From contig JAAHIC010000385.1 in assembly GCA_010671965.1 (NCBI GenBank), positions 1-5,111 of the forward strand: 5,111 nucleotides of DNA, given 5' to 3'. Shown one piece after another: positions 1 through 5,065 of the stretch (its first letter is position 1; each line of letters begins with the position of its first letter). Origin of the DNA: Leptolyngbya sp. SIO4C5. Lineage in GTDB: Bacteria; Cyanobacteriota; Cyanobacteriia; Phormidesmidales; Phormidesmidaceae. Below the pieces are notes generated by a model, which was not told the DNA's origin, ran no database searches, and worked only from the letters and a program-made list of their open reading frames with translations. Both the position numbers and the translations under genes were made by a program.

Positions 1-14
1 TGGTTTCAATGGTG

Positions 15-506
15 ATGGCTTCATCTTATTCATTTGATGTGGTGAGCGACTTTGACCGGCAAGAACTGGTCAACGCCCTTGATCAGACTCGGCGCGAAGT
101 GACTAGCCGCTATGACTTAAAAAATACCAAAACCAGCATCGACCTGGGTGACGAAACCATCACCATTGAAACCGACAGCGACATGACGCTGCAGTCAATT
201 CATGACGTTTTGCAGACCAAAGCCGCTAAGCGTCAGCTCTCTCAGAAAATCTTTGACTTTGGCAAGGTTGAATCTGCCAGCGGCAACCGAGTGCGCCAAG
301 AGATCAAGCTGCAAAAGGGCATCAATCAGGAAAGCGCCAAAAAAATTACCAAGCTGATCCGCGACAACCTGAAGAAGGTGCAAGCGTCAATCCAGGGAGA
401 TGCCGTCCGGATTTCAGCCAAATCTAAGGACGATCTGCAGTCAGCTATTCAGCTAATCAAGCAGGAAGACTGGCCGATGGCGCTACAGTTTACTAACTAT
501 CGCTAA
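15..506 (+). CDS. yajQ: YajQ family nucleotide-binding protein
   Basis: This encodes a 163-residue YajQ/UPF0234 protein, the usual family length. Family members are small soluble proteins that bind nucleotides; in Xanthomonas a member acts as a cyclic-di-GMP-responsive regulator, but the role in cyanobacteria is not settled. Counting from the chosen start, the N-terminal motif [19 protein letters not shown] (6-24) is followed by SRYDLK (31-36), the central [19 protein letters not shown] (81-99), [20 protein letters not shown] (120-139) and the terminal LQFTNYR, all typical of the family. An in-frame ATG lies six bases upstream at 9, but ATG-GCT at 15 gives the usual family N-terminus. Only 14 upstream bases are present and no ribosome site is visible. 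The 3' end overlaps the convergent acetyltransferase gene by 14 bases. Unlike the other complete genes except the small 995-1216 one, it contains no HIP1 octamer. Identification is firm; the cellular role is inferred from the family. Confidence 0.95.
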   Translation: MASSYSFDVVSDFDRQELVNALDQTRREVTSRYDLKNTKTSIDLGDETITIETDSDMTLQSIHDVLQTKAAKRQLSQKIFDFGKVESASGNRVRQEIKLQKGINQESAKKITKLIRDNLKKVQASIQGDAVRISAKSKDDLQSAIQLIKQEDWPMALQFTNYR

Positions 507-984
507 CTCCCTTCGTCATCCACAGCGCCTGCGAGGAAAAGCCCAGCTTTTCATAGAGCCGCACTGCCGCCTGATTTTGACAAAACACCTGCAGGCCAAT
601 CTGGCGATCGCCCCGGGCCTGGCTCCAAGCGATCGCCTGCTGCATCAGGGCAGTTCCTAGGCCCTGGCGGCGATAGTTAGGATCTATATAGAGCAATAGC
701 ACGTAGGCATGGCGATCGCCGCTGAGCGGGTCAACCGCATTGCCCAGCCACAGACAGCCTACTGGCTGCACCTGAGCTAAGCTATTTGTTTCTGGCAGGG
801 TCGGGTAAAGCCACCACAGCGGCGTTTCGGCAGAGAAGTGCTGCTCTATTGTGGCGTCTAAGTGCGCAGCCGTCTGGACATTGCCTAGCTCCTGGTAGGT
901 GCGCCGCATAAACTGAGCTAGCAGCGGGCGATCGCGCCTAGAGCCAAGGCGCAGCTCGTAGCCAGGCAGAGAGAACATACTCAC
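493..984 (-). CDS. GNAT family N-acetyltransferase
   Basis: This encodes a 163-residue single-domain GNAT acetyltransferase, which would transfer an acetyl group from acetyl-CoA to an amine of unknown identity. The acetyl-CoA pyrophosphate-binding motif A is clear: beta strand [11 protein letters not shown] (94-104) followed by [10 protein letters not shown] (105-114), matching the Q/R-x-x-G-x-G/A pattern. Motif B is [14 protein letters not shown] (136-149), where the conserved tyrosine (144) and LGF turn are present. The N-terminal half ([20 protein letters not shown], 9-28) looks like the usual substrate-side helices. The start shown is a GTG; an ATG two codons in, at 978, is equally possible. 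Neither has a strong ribosome site, although GTGAG directly precedes the ATG. It begins 10 bases after the stop of the small membrane-protein gene, so translational coupling is plausible. It holds four HIP1 octamers. The substrate cannot be told from sequence: it could modify a small molecule, a protein N-terminus or an antibiotic-like amine. Confidence 0.9.
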   Translation of the reverse strand: MSMFSLPGYELRLGSRRDRPLLAQFMRRTYQELGNVQTAAHLDATIEQHFSAETPLWWLYPTLPETNSLAQVQPVGCLWLGNAVDPLSGDRHAYVLLLYIDPNYRRQGLGTALMQQAIAWSQARGDRQIGLQVFCQNQAAVRLYEKLGFSSQALWMTKGVSDS

Positions 985-994
985 GCGGCGCGGG

Positions 995-1216
995 TTAGGC
1001 AGCGTCGGGCTGACCGTGTAGGAGCGCCGAAAGGGTTGGGGGTAAGGCGGTATTCAACGACAGGTCGGGAGCCGCACTGACCCCGTCCATCTCCTCTATC
1101 GGTGCTGGTGCCATCATGTCGCTGGGCAGAACAATGCGGGCACTGACGGCTATTAGCGCAATCAGAAAAACCACCACAATCAAGAACGGAGCAACGTAGG
1201 AACGAAAGAAGGCCAT
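995..1216 (-). CDS. small single-pass membrane protein, hypothetical
   Basis: This encodes 73 residues with one strong membrane segment at about 8-27 (VAPFLIVVVFLIALIAVSAR), followed by LPSDMMAPAPIEEMDG and a low-complexity tail. The short positively charged start (MAFFR) suggests the N-terminus stays in the cytoplasm. The ATG is preceded by AGGTGG (1224-1229, minus strand) at 7 bases, one of the better ribosome sites in the window, which supports this frame over an overlapping 87-codon frame with Cys- and Arg-rich, non-protein-like content. The segment before the proline-rich tail resembles small uncharacterised cyanobacterial membrane proteins I have seen, but I cannot name a family. It sits 48 bases after the symporter stop and 10 bases before the acetyltransferase. 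It might be an accessory subunit of the symporter, but that rests on position alone. Confidence 0.72.
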   Translation of the reverse strand: MAFFRSYVAPFLIVVVFLIALIAVSARIVLPSDMMAPAPIEEMDGVSAAPDLSLNTALPPTLSALLHGQPDAA

Positions 1217-1264
1217 CTCGAATCCACCTAAAGCCTATTATCAAGTTTTGTGAATACTCTCATC

Positions 1265-3076
1265 CTACCGCTCATCGGAGGACTCTGGCCGATCGCTCAG
1301 CCCAGGTCGCGGGGCTGGTGCGACCGGATAGCGCTTGCTTAGCTGCCGCAGCCACACGGCCCCAATTACAGCAATAATCAGAGACAGCCAGCCCGTCAGC
1401 GACTGCAGCAACAAAAAGCCGCCAACGGCAAACATGGCCCCAAACAACAGCAGCAGCGCCGCCAGTACCCGCTGAATATCAACTTTGAGATCTTGAGCCG
1501 GACTGAGGCCGGTGCGGATCCGCTGGCGGTGCCAGCCAGGGCCACCGGGGCGAACTTTCTGATAAAAACGATCGAGGGTTTCCTCTGACTCCGGCGGCGT
1601 CATCAGCATGACGCCAATCCAGATGACAGTGGTGATGCCGGCTGTCACCAGCAAGCGGAGGCCAAAATCCTCAATTGTCAAAACGGGGACGATGCTGGTA
1701 AACAGGCCGATGAAAAAGCCAGCCAGCATTGATGCCAGTTCCGCCGCCGCGTTGATCCGCCACCAGAACCAGCGCAGAATCAGAACTAGCCCTGGCCCCG
1801 TTCCCACGGCAATCACCAGCCGGAAGATAGTGGTGATGTTTTCAAAGTAAAAAGCGGCGATCGCCCCCAAAACTGTTACCAAAATGGAGGCAATCTGGCC
1901 GGCTAGCACCAGCTCTGACTGGCTGGCGTCGGGCCGGATGAAGCGGCTATAGAGATCGTTGGTCAAATAGGAAGCGCCCCAGTTGATCAACGTAGACACC
2001 GTGCTCATAAACGCCGCCACCAGGGAGGCCACCACAATGCCCAGCAGCACCGGCGGCAGAAAATCCAGCATCAGCTTGGGATAGCCCAGCTCGCGATCGC
2101 CTAAGTCGGGATACAGCACAATCGCCGCTAGCGCCACTAAAATCCAGGGCCAGGTGCGGACGACATAGTGCAAAATATTGAAAAACCAGGCGGCCTTTTC
2201 GGCTTCAGCCTCGGTTTTAGAGGCCGCCAGCCGCTGAATAAACTCGCCGCCGCCGTCGCTGCGCCGAAAAGCCCACCACTGCAAAAAAACATAGGCCGAA
2301 AAGGTACCGGCAGTGATGCCTGCCGTTTCTCCCCACGCCAGCCCGGAACTGTTCCAGGTGAGGGGTACCAGCGACAGCACATCCTGCTCCGTCACCGCCT
2401 GCACCTGAGAGATTAAACTGCCCATGCCGCCCACGGAACTCACAGCGGCGATCGCCACCACAACTGCGCCAAATAGAGCTAGGAAAAACTGGAAAAAGTC
2501 AGTCGCCACCACTCCCCACAGGCCAGAAAATCCGGCATAGAGCAGCACTAAAAAGCTGATGCCAATCACGCTCCACAGCTTCAGTCCCTCACCGGGGTCA
2601 ATTCCCAAGCTCTGCCACAGTTCTAGGGCATCAATCACTTTGACCATCGCCAGCATGGCGTAGCCGATGCCAATACAGTTGATCGGCACCGCAAATAAGA
2701 AGGCTTTCGTACCCCGCAAAATCGCCGCCATTCTGCCGCCGTAGCGTACTTCGGTGAGTTCCGCATCGGTGACGATCTCCGAGCGTCGCCACAGCCGCGC
2801 AAACACGTAGATCATCACTACATGGGCAATGCCAAAGCTCCACCACTCCCAGTTACCAGCGATACCGCGACTGCCCACGACCCCAGCAATGTAGAGCGGC
2901 GTATCAATGGAAAAGGTAGTCGCCGCCATGCTCGTCCCCGCCAGCCACCAAGGCAGCGATCGCCCAGAGACGAAAAAATCCACCAGACTCCCGGACGCTT
3001 TGCGGGCTAAAAACAAGCCCAGCCCTAAAGTGAACACCAGGTAGGCTAAAACAATCAGCCAGTCAATCAGTTGCAT
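1265..3076 (-). CDS. sodium:solute symporter (SSS/SSF) family permease
   Basis: This encodes a 603-residue inner-membrane permease of the solute:sodium symporter family (LeuT-like fold), which couples uptake of an unidentified solute to sodium entry. The N-terminal signature is clear: DFFVSGRSLPWWLAGTSMAA (33-52) runs into TTFSIDTPLYIAG (53-65). About 13-15 hydrophobic segments are visible, the first at 4-24. The AAFMSTVSTLINWG stretch (354-367), ending in TNDLY (372-376), aligns with helix 8 of vSGLT; A355, S358 and T359 then fall where vSGLT A361, S364 and S365 line the Na2 sodium site. A hydrophilic linker (about 492-535) precedes two extra C-terminal segments (536-577) and a polar tail, making it longer than a minimal core. 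The DTP and GIAGNWEWW (71-79) motifs mark a bacterial subgroup of unknown substrate. The start is natural for the family, but no clear ribosome site precedes it. It follows the desulfurase by 71 bases and precedes the small membrane gene by 48. The family is certain; the substrate is not. Confidence 0.93.
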   Translation of the reverse strand: MQLIDWLIVLAYLVFTLGLGLFLARKASGSLVDFFVSGRSLPWWLAGTSMAATTFSIDTPLYIAGVVGSRGIAGNWEWWSFGIAHVVMIYVFARLWRRSEIVTDAELTEVRYGGRMAAILRGTKAFLFAVPINCIGIGYAMLAMVKVIDALELWQSLGIDPGEGLKLWSVIGISFLVLLYAGFSGLWGVVATDFFQFFLALFGAVVVAIAAVSSVGGMGSLISQVQAVTEQDVLSLVPLTWNSSGLAWGETAGITAGTFSAYVFLQWWAFRRSDGGGEFIQRLAASKTEAEAEKAAWFFNILHYVVRTWPWILVALAAIVLYPDLGDRELGYPKLMLDFLPPVLLGIVVASLVAAFMSTVSTLINWGASYLTNDLYSRFIRPDASQSELVLAGQIASILVTVLGAIAAFYFENITTIFRLVIAVGTGPGLVLILRWFWWRINAAAELASMLAGFFIGLFTSIVPVLTIEDFGLRLLVTAGITTVIWIGVMLMTPPESEETLDRFYQKVRPGGPGWHRQRIRTGLSPAQDLKVDIQRVLAALLLLFGAMFAVGGFLLLQSLTGWLSLIIAVIGAVWLRQLSKRYPVAPAPRPGLSDRPESSDER

Positions 3077-3147
3077 GGGCAGCTACAGAAAGCAATTGCC
3101 TAGCCATCTTCCCACAGGTAGGTTCTAGAGGCGATCGCTGCCTGGAT

Positions 3148-4317
3148 TTACCTCAGTTTTGAAATGAGGGGTGCTGCCTGGGAGCGAGCCAAAATCTGCT
3201 GCAGCACCAACGCTGTCCAGTCAACGTCGGCCTCTGTGGTTTGCCGTCCTAGAGTAAGACGAATGCCCGACTTAGCAGCGCGATCGCTGTAGCCCATCGC
3301 TTTCAGAATCGGGCTGGGGGAGAGCTTGCCGCTGTGACAGGCAGAGCCAGCGCTGATGCCAATTCCGGCCAAGTTCATTTGCCGCACCAGGGTTTTGCCG
3401 CTGAGCTGTTCCCCGTCGGCTGCCGTCAGGTAAAAGCTGACGTGGTGAGGTAGCCGGTTACGGCGATCGCCTGTGGGTTGCAGTCCGGGAGTATCTGCTA
3501 ACTGGCTAAATAAGCGATCGCGTAGATGAATCAGCCGTACCGTCTCGGCAGGCATCTCCTCAGCGGCCAGCTCTGCCGCCACGCCAAACCCGGCAATATT
3601 CGGTACGGCCTGGGTGCCTGAGCGCAGCTTGAACTCCTGACCGCCGCCCCCCAGCAGCGGCGTCAGCTCGACGCCAGGTTTGACATAGAGCGCTCCGGCT
3701 CCCTGCGGCCCATAGATTTTATGGCTGGACATGGAGAGCAGGTCTACGGGCAGAGTCTGCACGTCTAGCGGCAGGCGTCCGGCTACCTGCACCGCATCCG
3801 TATGAAAGAGCGCTCCGTGATCGCGCACAAGGCGGCCCAGCGCCTCAACCGGCTGCAGCGTCCCCACCTCACTTTGACCATAGATAATCGACACTAGCAC
3901 CGTGTCCTGCCGCAGCGCCGCTGCCAGGTCGCGCGGGTTCACCTGTCCGGCCTGATCAACTGGCAAGCGCGTGACCTGCCAGCCCTGCGCTTCTAGCTGC
4001 CTAGCCGGTTCAGCCACGGCGGAATGTTCCACGCTAGAAATGATCAGGTGCTGGGGCTGCCGGTAGCGACGGGCCACGCCCAGCACCGCCAAATTATCGG
4101 CCTCGGTACCCCCAGCGGTAAAGACAACGGCATCAATCGGCGCGTTGATTAGATCAGCGACCTGCATCCGCGATCGCTCGATGACGGTTGCCGCTCGGTT
4201 GCCCCACTGATGCAGACTCGACGGATTGCCCCACTGCTCAGCCATGACTGCCTGCATCGCCGCGATCGCTTCCGGGCGGGTTGGCGTTGTAGCGCTGTAG
4301 TCCAAATAAATTTGCAT
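3148..4317 (-). CDS. cysteine desulfurase, group I (IscS/NifS type)
   Basis: This encodes a 389-residue pyridoxal-phosphate enzyme that would take sulfur from cysteine as a persulfide, giving alanine, for iron-sulfur clusters, tRNA thiolation or other sulfur carriers. The fold-type I landmarks are intact: YLDYSATTP (4-12), GGTEADN (69-75), the ring-stacking histidine in SVEHSA (H98), HTDAVQ with D174 and Q177, and the Schiff-base lysine in SSHK (K200). The catalytic loop GSACHSGKLSPSPILKAMG carries C327 and has the longer group I form rather than the SufS form; GIRLTLG supplies the carboxylate-binding R353. One departure is GQSEVG (147-152) where E. coli IscS has VNNEIG. ATG at 4317 is chosen because GAGG (4327-4330) sits 9 bases upstream and MQIYLDYSATT is the normal start; an in-frame TTG at 4338 lies beyond that site. 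No scaffold, ferredoxin or nif genes are nearby, so a nif-specific role is unsupported and I give no symbol. Confidence 0.95.
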   Translation of the reverse strand: MQIYLDYSATTPTRPEAIAAMQAVMAEQWGNPSSLHQWGNRAATVIERSRMQVADLINAPIDAVVFTAGGTEADNLAVLGVARRYRQPQHLIISSVEHSAVAEPARQLEAQGWQVTRLPVDQAGQVNPRDLAAALRQDTVLVSIIYGQSEVGTLQPVEALGRLVRDHGALFHTDAVQVAGRLPLDVQTLPVDLLSMSSHKIYGPQGAGALYVKPGVELTPLLGGGGQEFKLRSGTQAVPNIAGFGVAAELAAEEMPAETVRLIHLRDRLFSQLADTPGLQPTGDRRNRLPHHVSFYLTAADGEQLSGKTLVRQMNLAGIGISAGSACHSGKLSPSPILKAMGYSDRAAKSGIRLTLGRQTTEADVDWTALVLQQILARSQAAPLISKLR

Positions 4318-4326
4318 AGGGGCGAT

Positions 4327-4330
4327 CCTC
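4327..4330 (-). promoter_or_regulatory. ribosome binding site deciding the desulfurase start
   Basis: On the minus strand the sequence reads TGAGG, then nine bases, then ATG at 4317. This is a normal Shine-Dalgarno arrangement. It favours 4317 over the in-frame TTG at 4338, which lies upstream of the site. Confidence 0.6.
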
Positions 4331-4373
4331 AGCAACAAACCCAGTCTTACTTCTTAGGATATCTTTATCCGTC

Positions 4374-4386
4374 CGCTAGACTAGCG
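4374..4386. promoter_or_regulatory. 13-bp perfect palindrome upstream of the desulfurase (candidate operator)
   Basis: CGCTAG-A-CTAGCG is a perfect 6-1-6 inverted repeat whose near edge is 57 bases upstream of the desulfurase ATG. Toward the gene it is followed on the minus strand by GGATAAAGATATCC, which contains weak -10-like words but no good -35. A dimeric regulator bound here would overlap the expected -35 region. No known cyanobacterial consensus (the GTA-N8-TAC of NtcA or the CAAC-N6-GTTG of SufR) matches, so the protein that might bind is unknown. Confidence 0.35.
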
Positions 4387-4421
4387 TACTGCCCTGAGAG
4401 GACGCTGAAATCCACCCTAAG

Positions 4422-4446
4422 AAAAAACCCCACCAGAGGCAGGGTT
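4422..4446 (-). terminator. factor-independent terminator with no gene upstream
   Basis: On the minus strand AACCCTGCC-TCT-GGTGGGGTT forms a 9-bp stem (two G-T pairs, three-base loop) at 4446-4426. The TT of its 3' arm continues into four more T residues and then C. The T run lies only on the minus-strand side, so it would stop transcripts moving leftward toward the desulfurase. No coding gene lies upstream of it on that strand within the window. It therefore ends either a small RNA or an attenuated leader. Confidence 0.6.
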
Positions 4447-4550
4447 GAGGGAGTGTGGTCAAAACTTATGAGAGAAGAGTGAATCAGTTAAATGGTGGTC
4501 ATATGGCAGGATCCTCAAGGCGGGGGCAAAAACGAATCTTGGCTCCTTGT
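4422..4550 (-). ncRNA. candidate small RNA or attenuated leader (minus strand)
   Basis: A transcript starting near 4550 and ending at the terminator would be about 128 bases. The proposed promoter is TTTTAA (4579-4584), a 17-base spacer and TATAGG (4556-4561), a modest match to the vegetative consensus. The RNA would carry an AAGGAG word, a CCCCGCC word (4519-4525), a GAGG followed ten bases later by a five-codon ATG frame ending in TAA (4502-4488), and the terminal hairpin. CCCCGCC can pair with GGTGGGG of the terminator's 3' arm (4428-4434), which would break the terminator. If read through, the RNA would continue as the desulfurase leader. It does not resemble RNase P RNA, tmRNA, 6S RNA or Yfr1 by eye. 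Existence is inferred from the terminator and the promoter-like spacing. Confidence 0.28.
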
Positions 4551-4555
4551 ATGTA

Positions 4556-4584
4556 CCTATATTGCAGCGACCAGCAAATTAAAA
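4556..4584 (-). promoter_or_regulatory. weak candidate promoter for the minus-strand leader RNA
   Basis: On the minus strand TTTTAA, 17 bases, TATAGG. The -10 matches TATAAT at four of six positions and the -35 matches at three of six. It is the best-spaced pair found in the stretch feeding the terminator at 4422-4446, but matches this weak occur by chance. Confidence 0.2.
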
Positions 4585-4586
4585 CA

Positions 4587-4707
4587 GTGACATCAACCGC
4601 TAGATTCCGTGATTTTTCTAGGCGTTTACTGTGACGGGTTTTGGGCAACACCGTGACAACGGTGACCGTTTGGGATGATAGAGATCACAATTCCTGACGG
4701 GGGTGAC
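4587..4707. repeat. cluster of GTGAC words with a perfect palindrome
   Basis: GTGAC occurs five times on the plus strand in 121 bases, at 4587, 4631, 4653, 4662 and 4703. Within the cluster, CACCGT-GACA-ACGGTG (4649-4664) is a perfect six-base inverted repeat that overlaps a perfect 6-1-6 palindrome, AACGGT-G-ACCGTT (4658-4670). A loosely repeated longer unit is visible: GTGACGGGTTTTGGG at 4631 and GTGACCGTTTGGG at 4662. The arrangement looks like multiple binding sites for a dimeric regulator between two divergent genes. I know of no regulator with this exact consensus. Confidence 0.35.
4674..4689. promoter_or_regulatory. CRP-like site (weak)
   Basis: GATGA-N6-TCACA has one perfect half and one half with three of five matches to the TGTGA-N6-TCACA consensus of CRP proteins, including cyanobacterial SYCRP1, with the correct six-base spacer. 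It lies about 390 bases from the start at 5066 and 360 from the desulfurase ATG, far for a direct promoter site. The match is modest and may be chance. Confidence 0.2.
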
Positions 4708-4749
4708 CTCTGAGAGGTTAGTTGGGCTGAGCCCAAAGTCCGGTTTTTT
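4705..4749 (+). repeat. two tandem hairpins with TGA loops followed by a T6 run
   Basis: Two 17-base units stand side by side: GACCTC-TGA-GAGGTT-AG (4705-4721) and TTGGGC-TGA-GCCCAA-AG (4722-4738). Their stems differ in sequence, but stem length, loop and trailing AG are identical. They are followed by TCCGG and TTTTTT (4744-4749). TTGGGCT can alternatively pair, with three G-T pairs, with AGTCCGG directly before the T run, making a weak plus-strand terminator in competition with the second hairpin. No gene lies directly upstream on the plus strand, so this could end or regulate a plus-strand leader or small RNA. Confidence 0.3.
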
Positions 4750-4889
4750 AGCAGCCAATCACAAGACCGGCTCCCGCTTAGTGCGCCGCTACTGCCAAAG
4801 CGATCGCCCCGGTAGCGAATCGGATGGGTTTAATAGCAGTTTTGGCTAAACAATTGTAAACAGATAAAGTCAAATTATCGCCCTCATGC

Positions 4890-4921
4890 ATTAGCCCCAA
4901 GAGGATAGCTCATTGGCTAAT
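4890..4921. repeat. imperfect inverted repeat (hairpin) upstream of the gene at 5066
   Basis: ATTAGCC-CC-AA pairs with TTGGCTAAT, giving nine base pairs with a two-base bulge and a 12-base loop. The word TTGGCTAA of the right arm also occurs at 4842-4849. There is no T run on either side, so it is not a terminator. It may be a protein site or leader structure. Confidence 0.3.
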
Positions 4922-4934
4922 CTTAAAGCCGTGT

Positions 4935-4993
4935 AAGCTGAATATATCCTCAGATAGAAGAGATAAAAATCTCAGATTCATAGAATTCAGCTT
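4935..4993. repeat. nested inverted repeats upstream of the gene at 5066
   Basis: AAGCTGAAT (4935-4943) and ATTCAGCTT (4985-4993) are perfect nine-base inverted arms. They enclose a small perfect hairpin, GAGAT-AAAA-ATCTC (4960-4973), and two direct copies of CTCAGAT (4949 and 4971). The right arm overlaps a further inverted repeat, TAGAA-N9-TTCTA (4981-4999). The region is AT-rich and lies 70 to 130 bases before the start codon, so operator or leader roles are both possible. Confidence 0.3.
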
Positions 4994-5003
4994 GTTCTAA
5001 TTT

Positions 5004-5031
5004 TTAACTGTAATTCTGCGCTTCGTATCTA
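5004..5031 (+). promoter_or_regulatory. weak candidate promoter for the gene at 5066
   Basis: TTAACT, a 16-base spacer and TATCTA form a modest sigma-70-like pair about 35 bases before the start codon. The left element lies inside an inverted repeat, AACTGTA (5006-5012) with TACAGTT (5038-5044), which also contains a tandem CTACAG (5029 and 5037). The promoter is uncertain. Confidence 0.2.
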
Positions 5032-5054
5032 CAGAGCTACAGTTTTGTTTCCCC

Positions 5055-5059
5055 AGGAG
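5055..5059 (+). promoter_or_regulatory. ribosome binding site of the gene at 5066
   Basis: AGGAG lies six bases before ATG at 5066. It is the strongest Shine-Dalgarno sequence in the window and supports the start of the partial gene at the right edge. Confidence 0.65.
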
Positions 5060-5065
5060 ACTGCC

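Larger units (their letters stand above)
604..4807. repeat. HIP1 octamers (GCGATCGC), 15 dispersed copies
   Basis: Perfect copies begin at 604, 629, 712, 928, 1857, 2093, 2448, 2956, 3131, 3280, 3463, 3514, 4170, 4262 and 4800. Four lie in the acetyltransferase, four in the symporter, one in the symporter-desulfurase gap, five in the desulfurase and one in the large intergenic region. None occurs in yajQ or the small membrane-protein gene. This over-represented palindrome is a hallmark of many cyanobacterial genomes. Confidence 0.95.

Noticed and set aside
981..1244. 87-codon minus-strand frame overlapping the small membrane-protein gene
   Set aside because: Its content is cysteine- and arginine-rich without domain features, while the overlapping 73-codon frame has a ribosome site and a clear membrane helix.
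2137..2416. Open frames of about 80 codons on both strands inside the symporter gene
   Set aside because: They are shadows of a strongly supported transporter frame in high-GC DNA and show no protein-like features.
3131..3138. GCGATCGC in the symporter-desulfurase gap as a terminator stem or operator
   Set aside because: It is one of 15 HIP1 octamers and has no T run or extended stem.
4210..4482. 90-codon plus-strand open frame
   Set aside because: It lies largely antisense to the desulfurase, has arginine-rich unrecognisable content, crosses the terminator hairpin and has no ribosome site.
4488..4502. Five-codon frame (MTTI) with GAGG upstream, as a leader peptide
   Set aside because: It is too short to support as a gene, has no cysteine or other codon run that would suggest attenuation by a particular amino acid, and such frames arise by chance. 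It is mentioned only as part of the leader idea.
4646..4660. CAAC-N7-CAAC near 4646-4660 as a SufR site
   Set aside because: SufR sites are inverted, CAAC-N6-GTTG; this is a direct repeat with the wrong spacing.
4738..4757. GTCCGG followed by AGCAGCC, reminiscent of the SRP (4.5S) RNA core
   Set aside because: The SRP core needs the GGAA tetraloop and A/G-rich symmetric loop between these words; here there is a T6 run and one extra base, and no long flanking hairpin fits.
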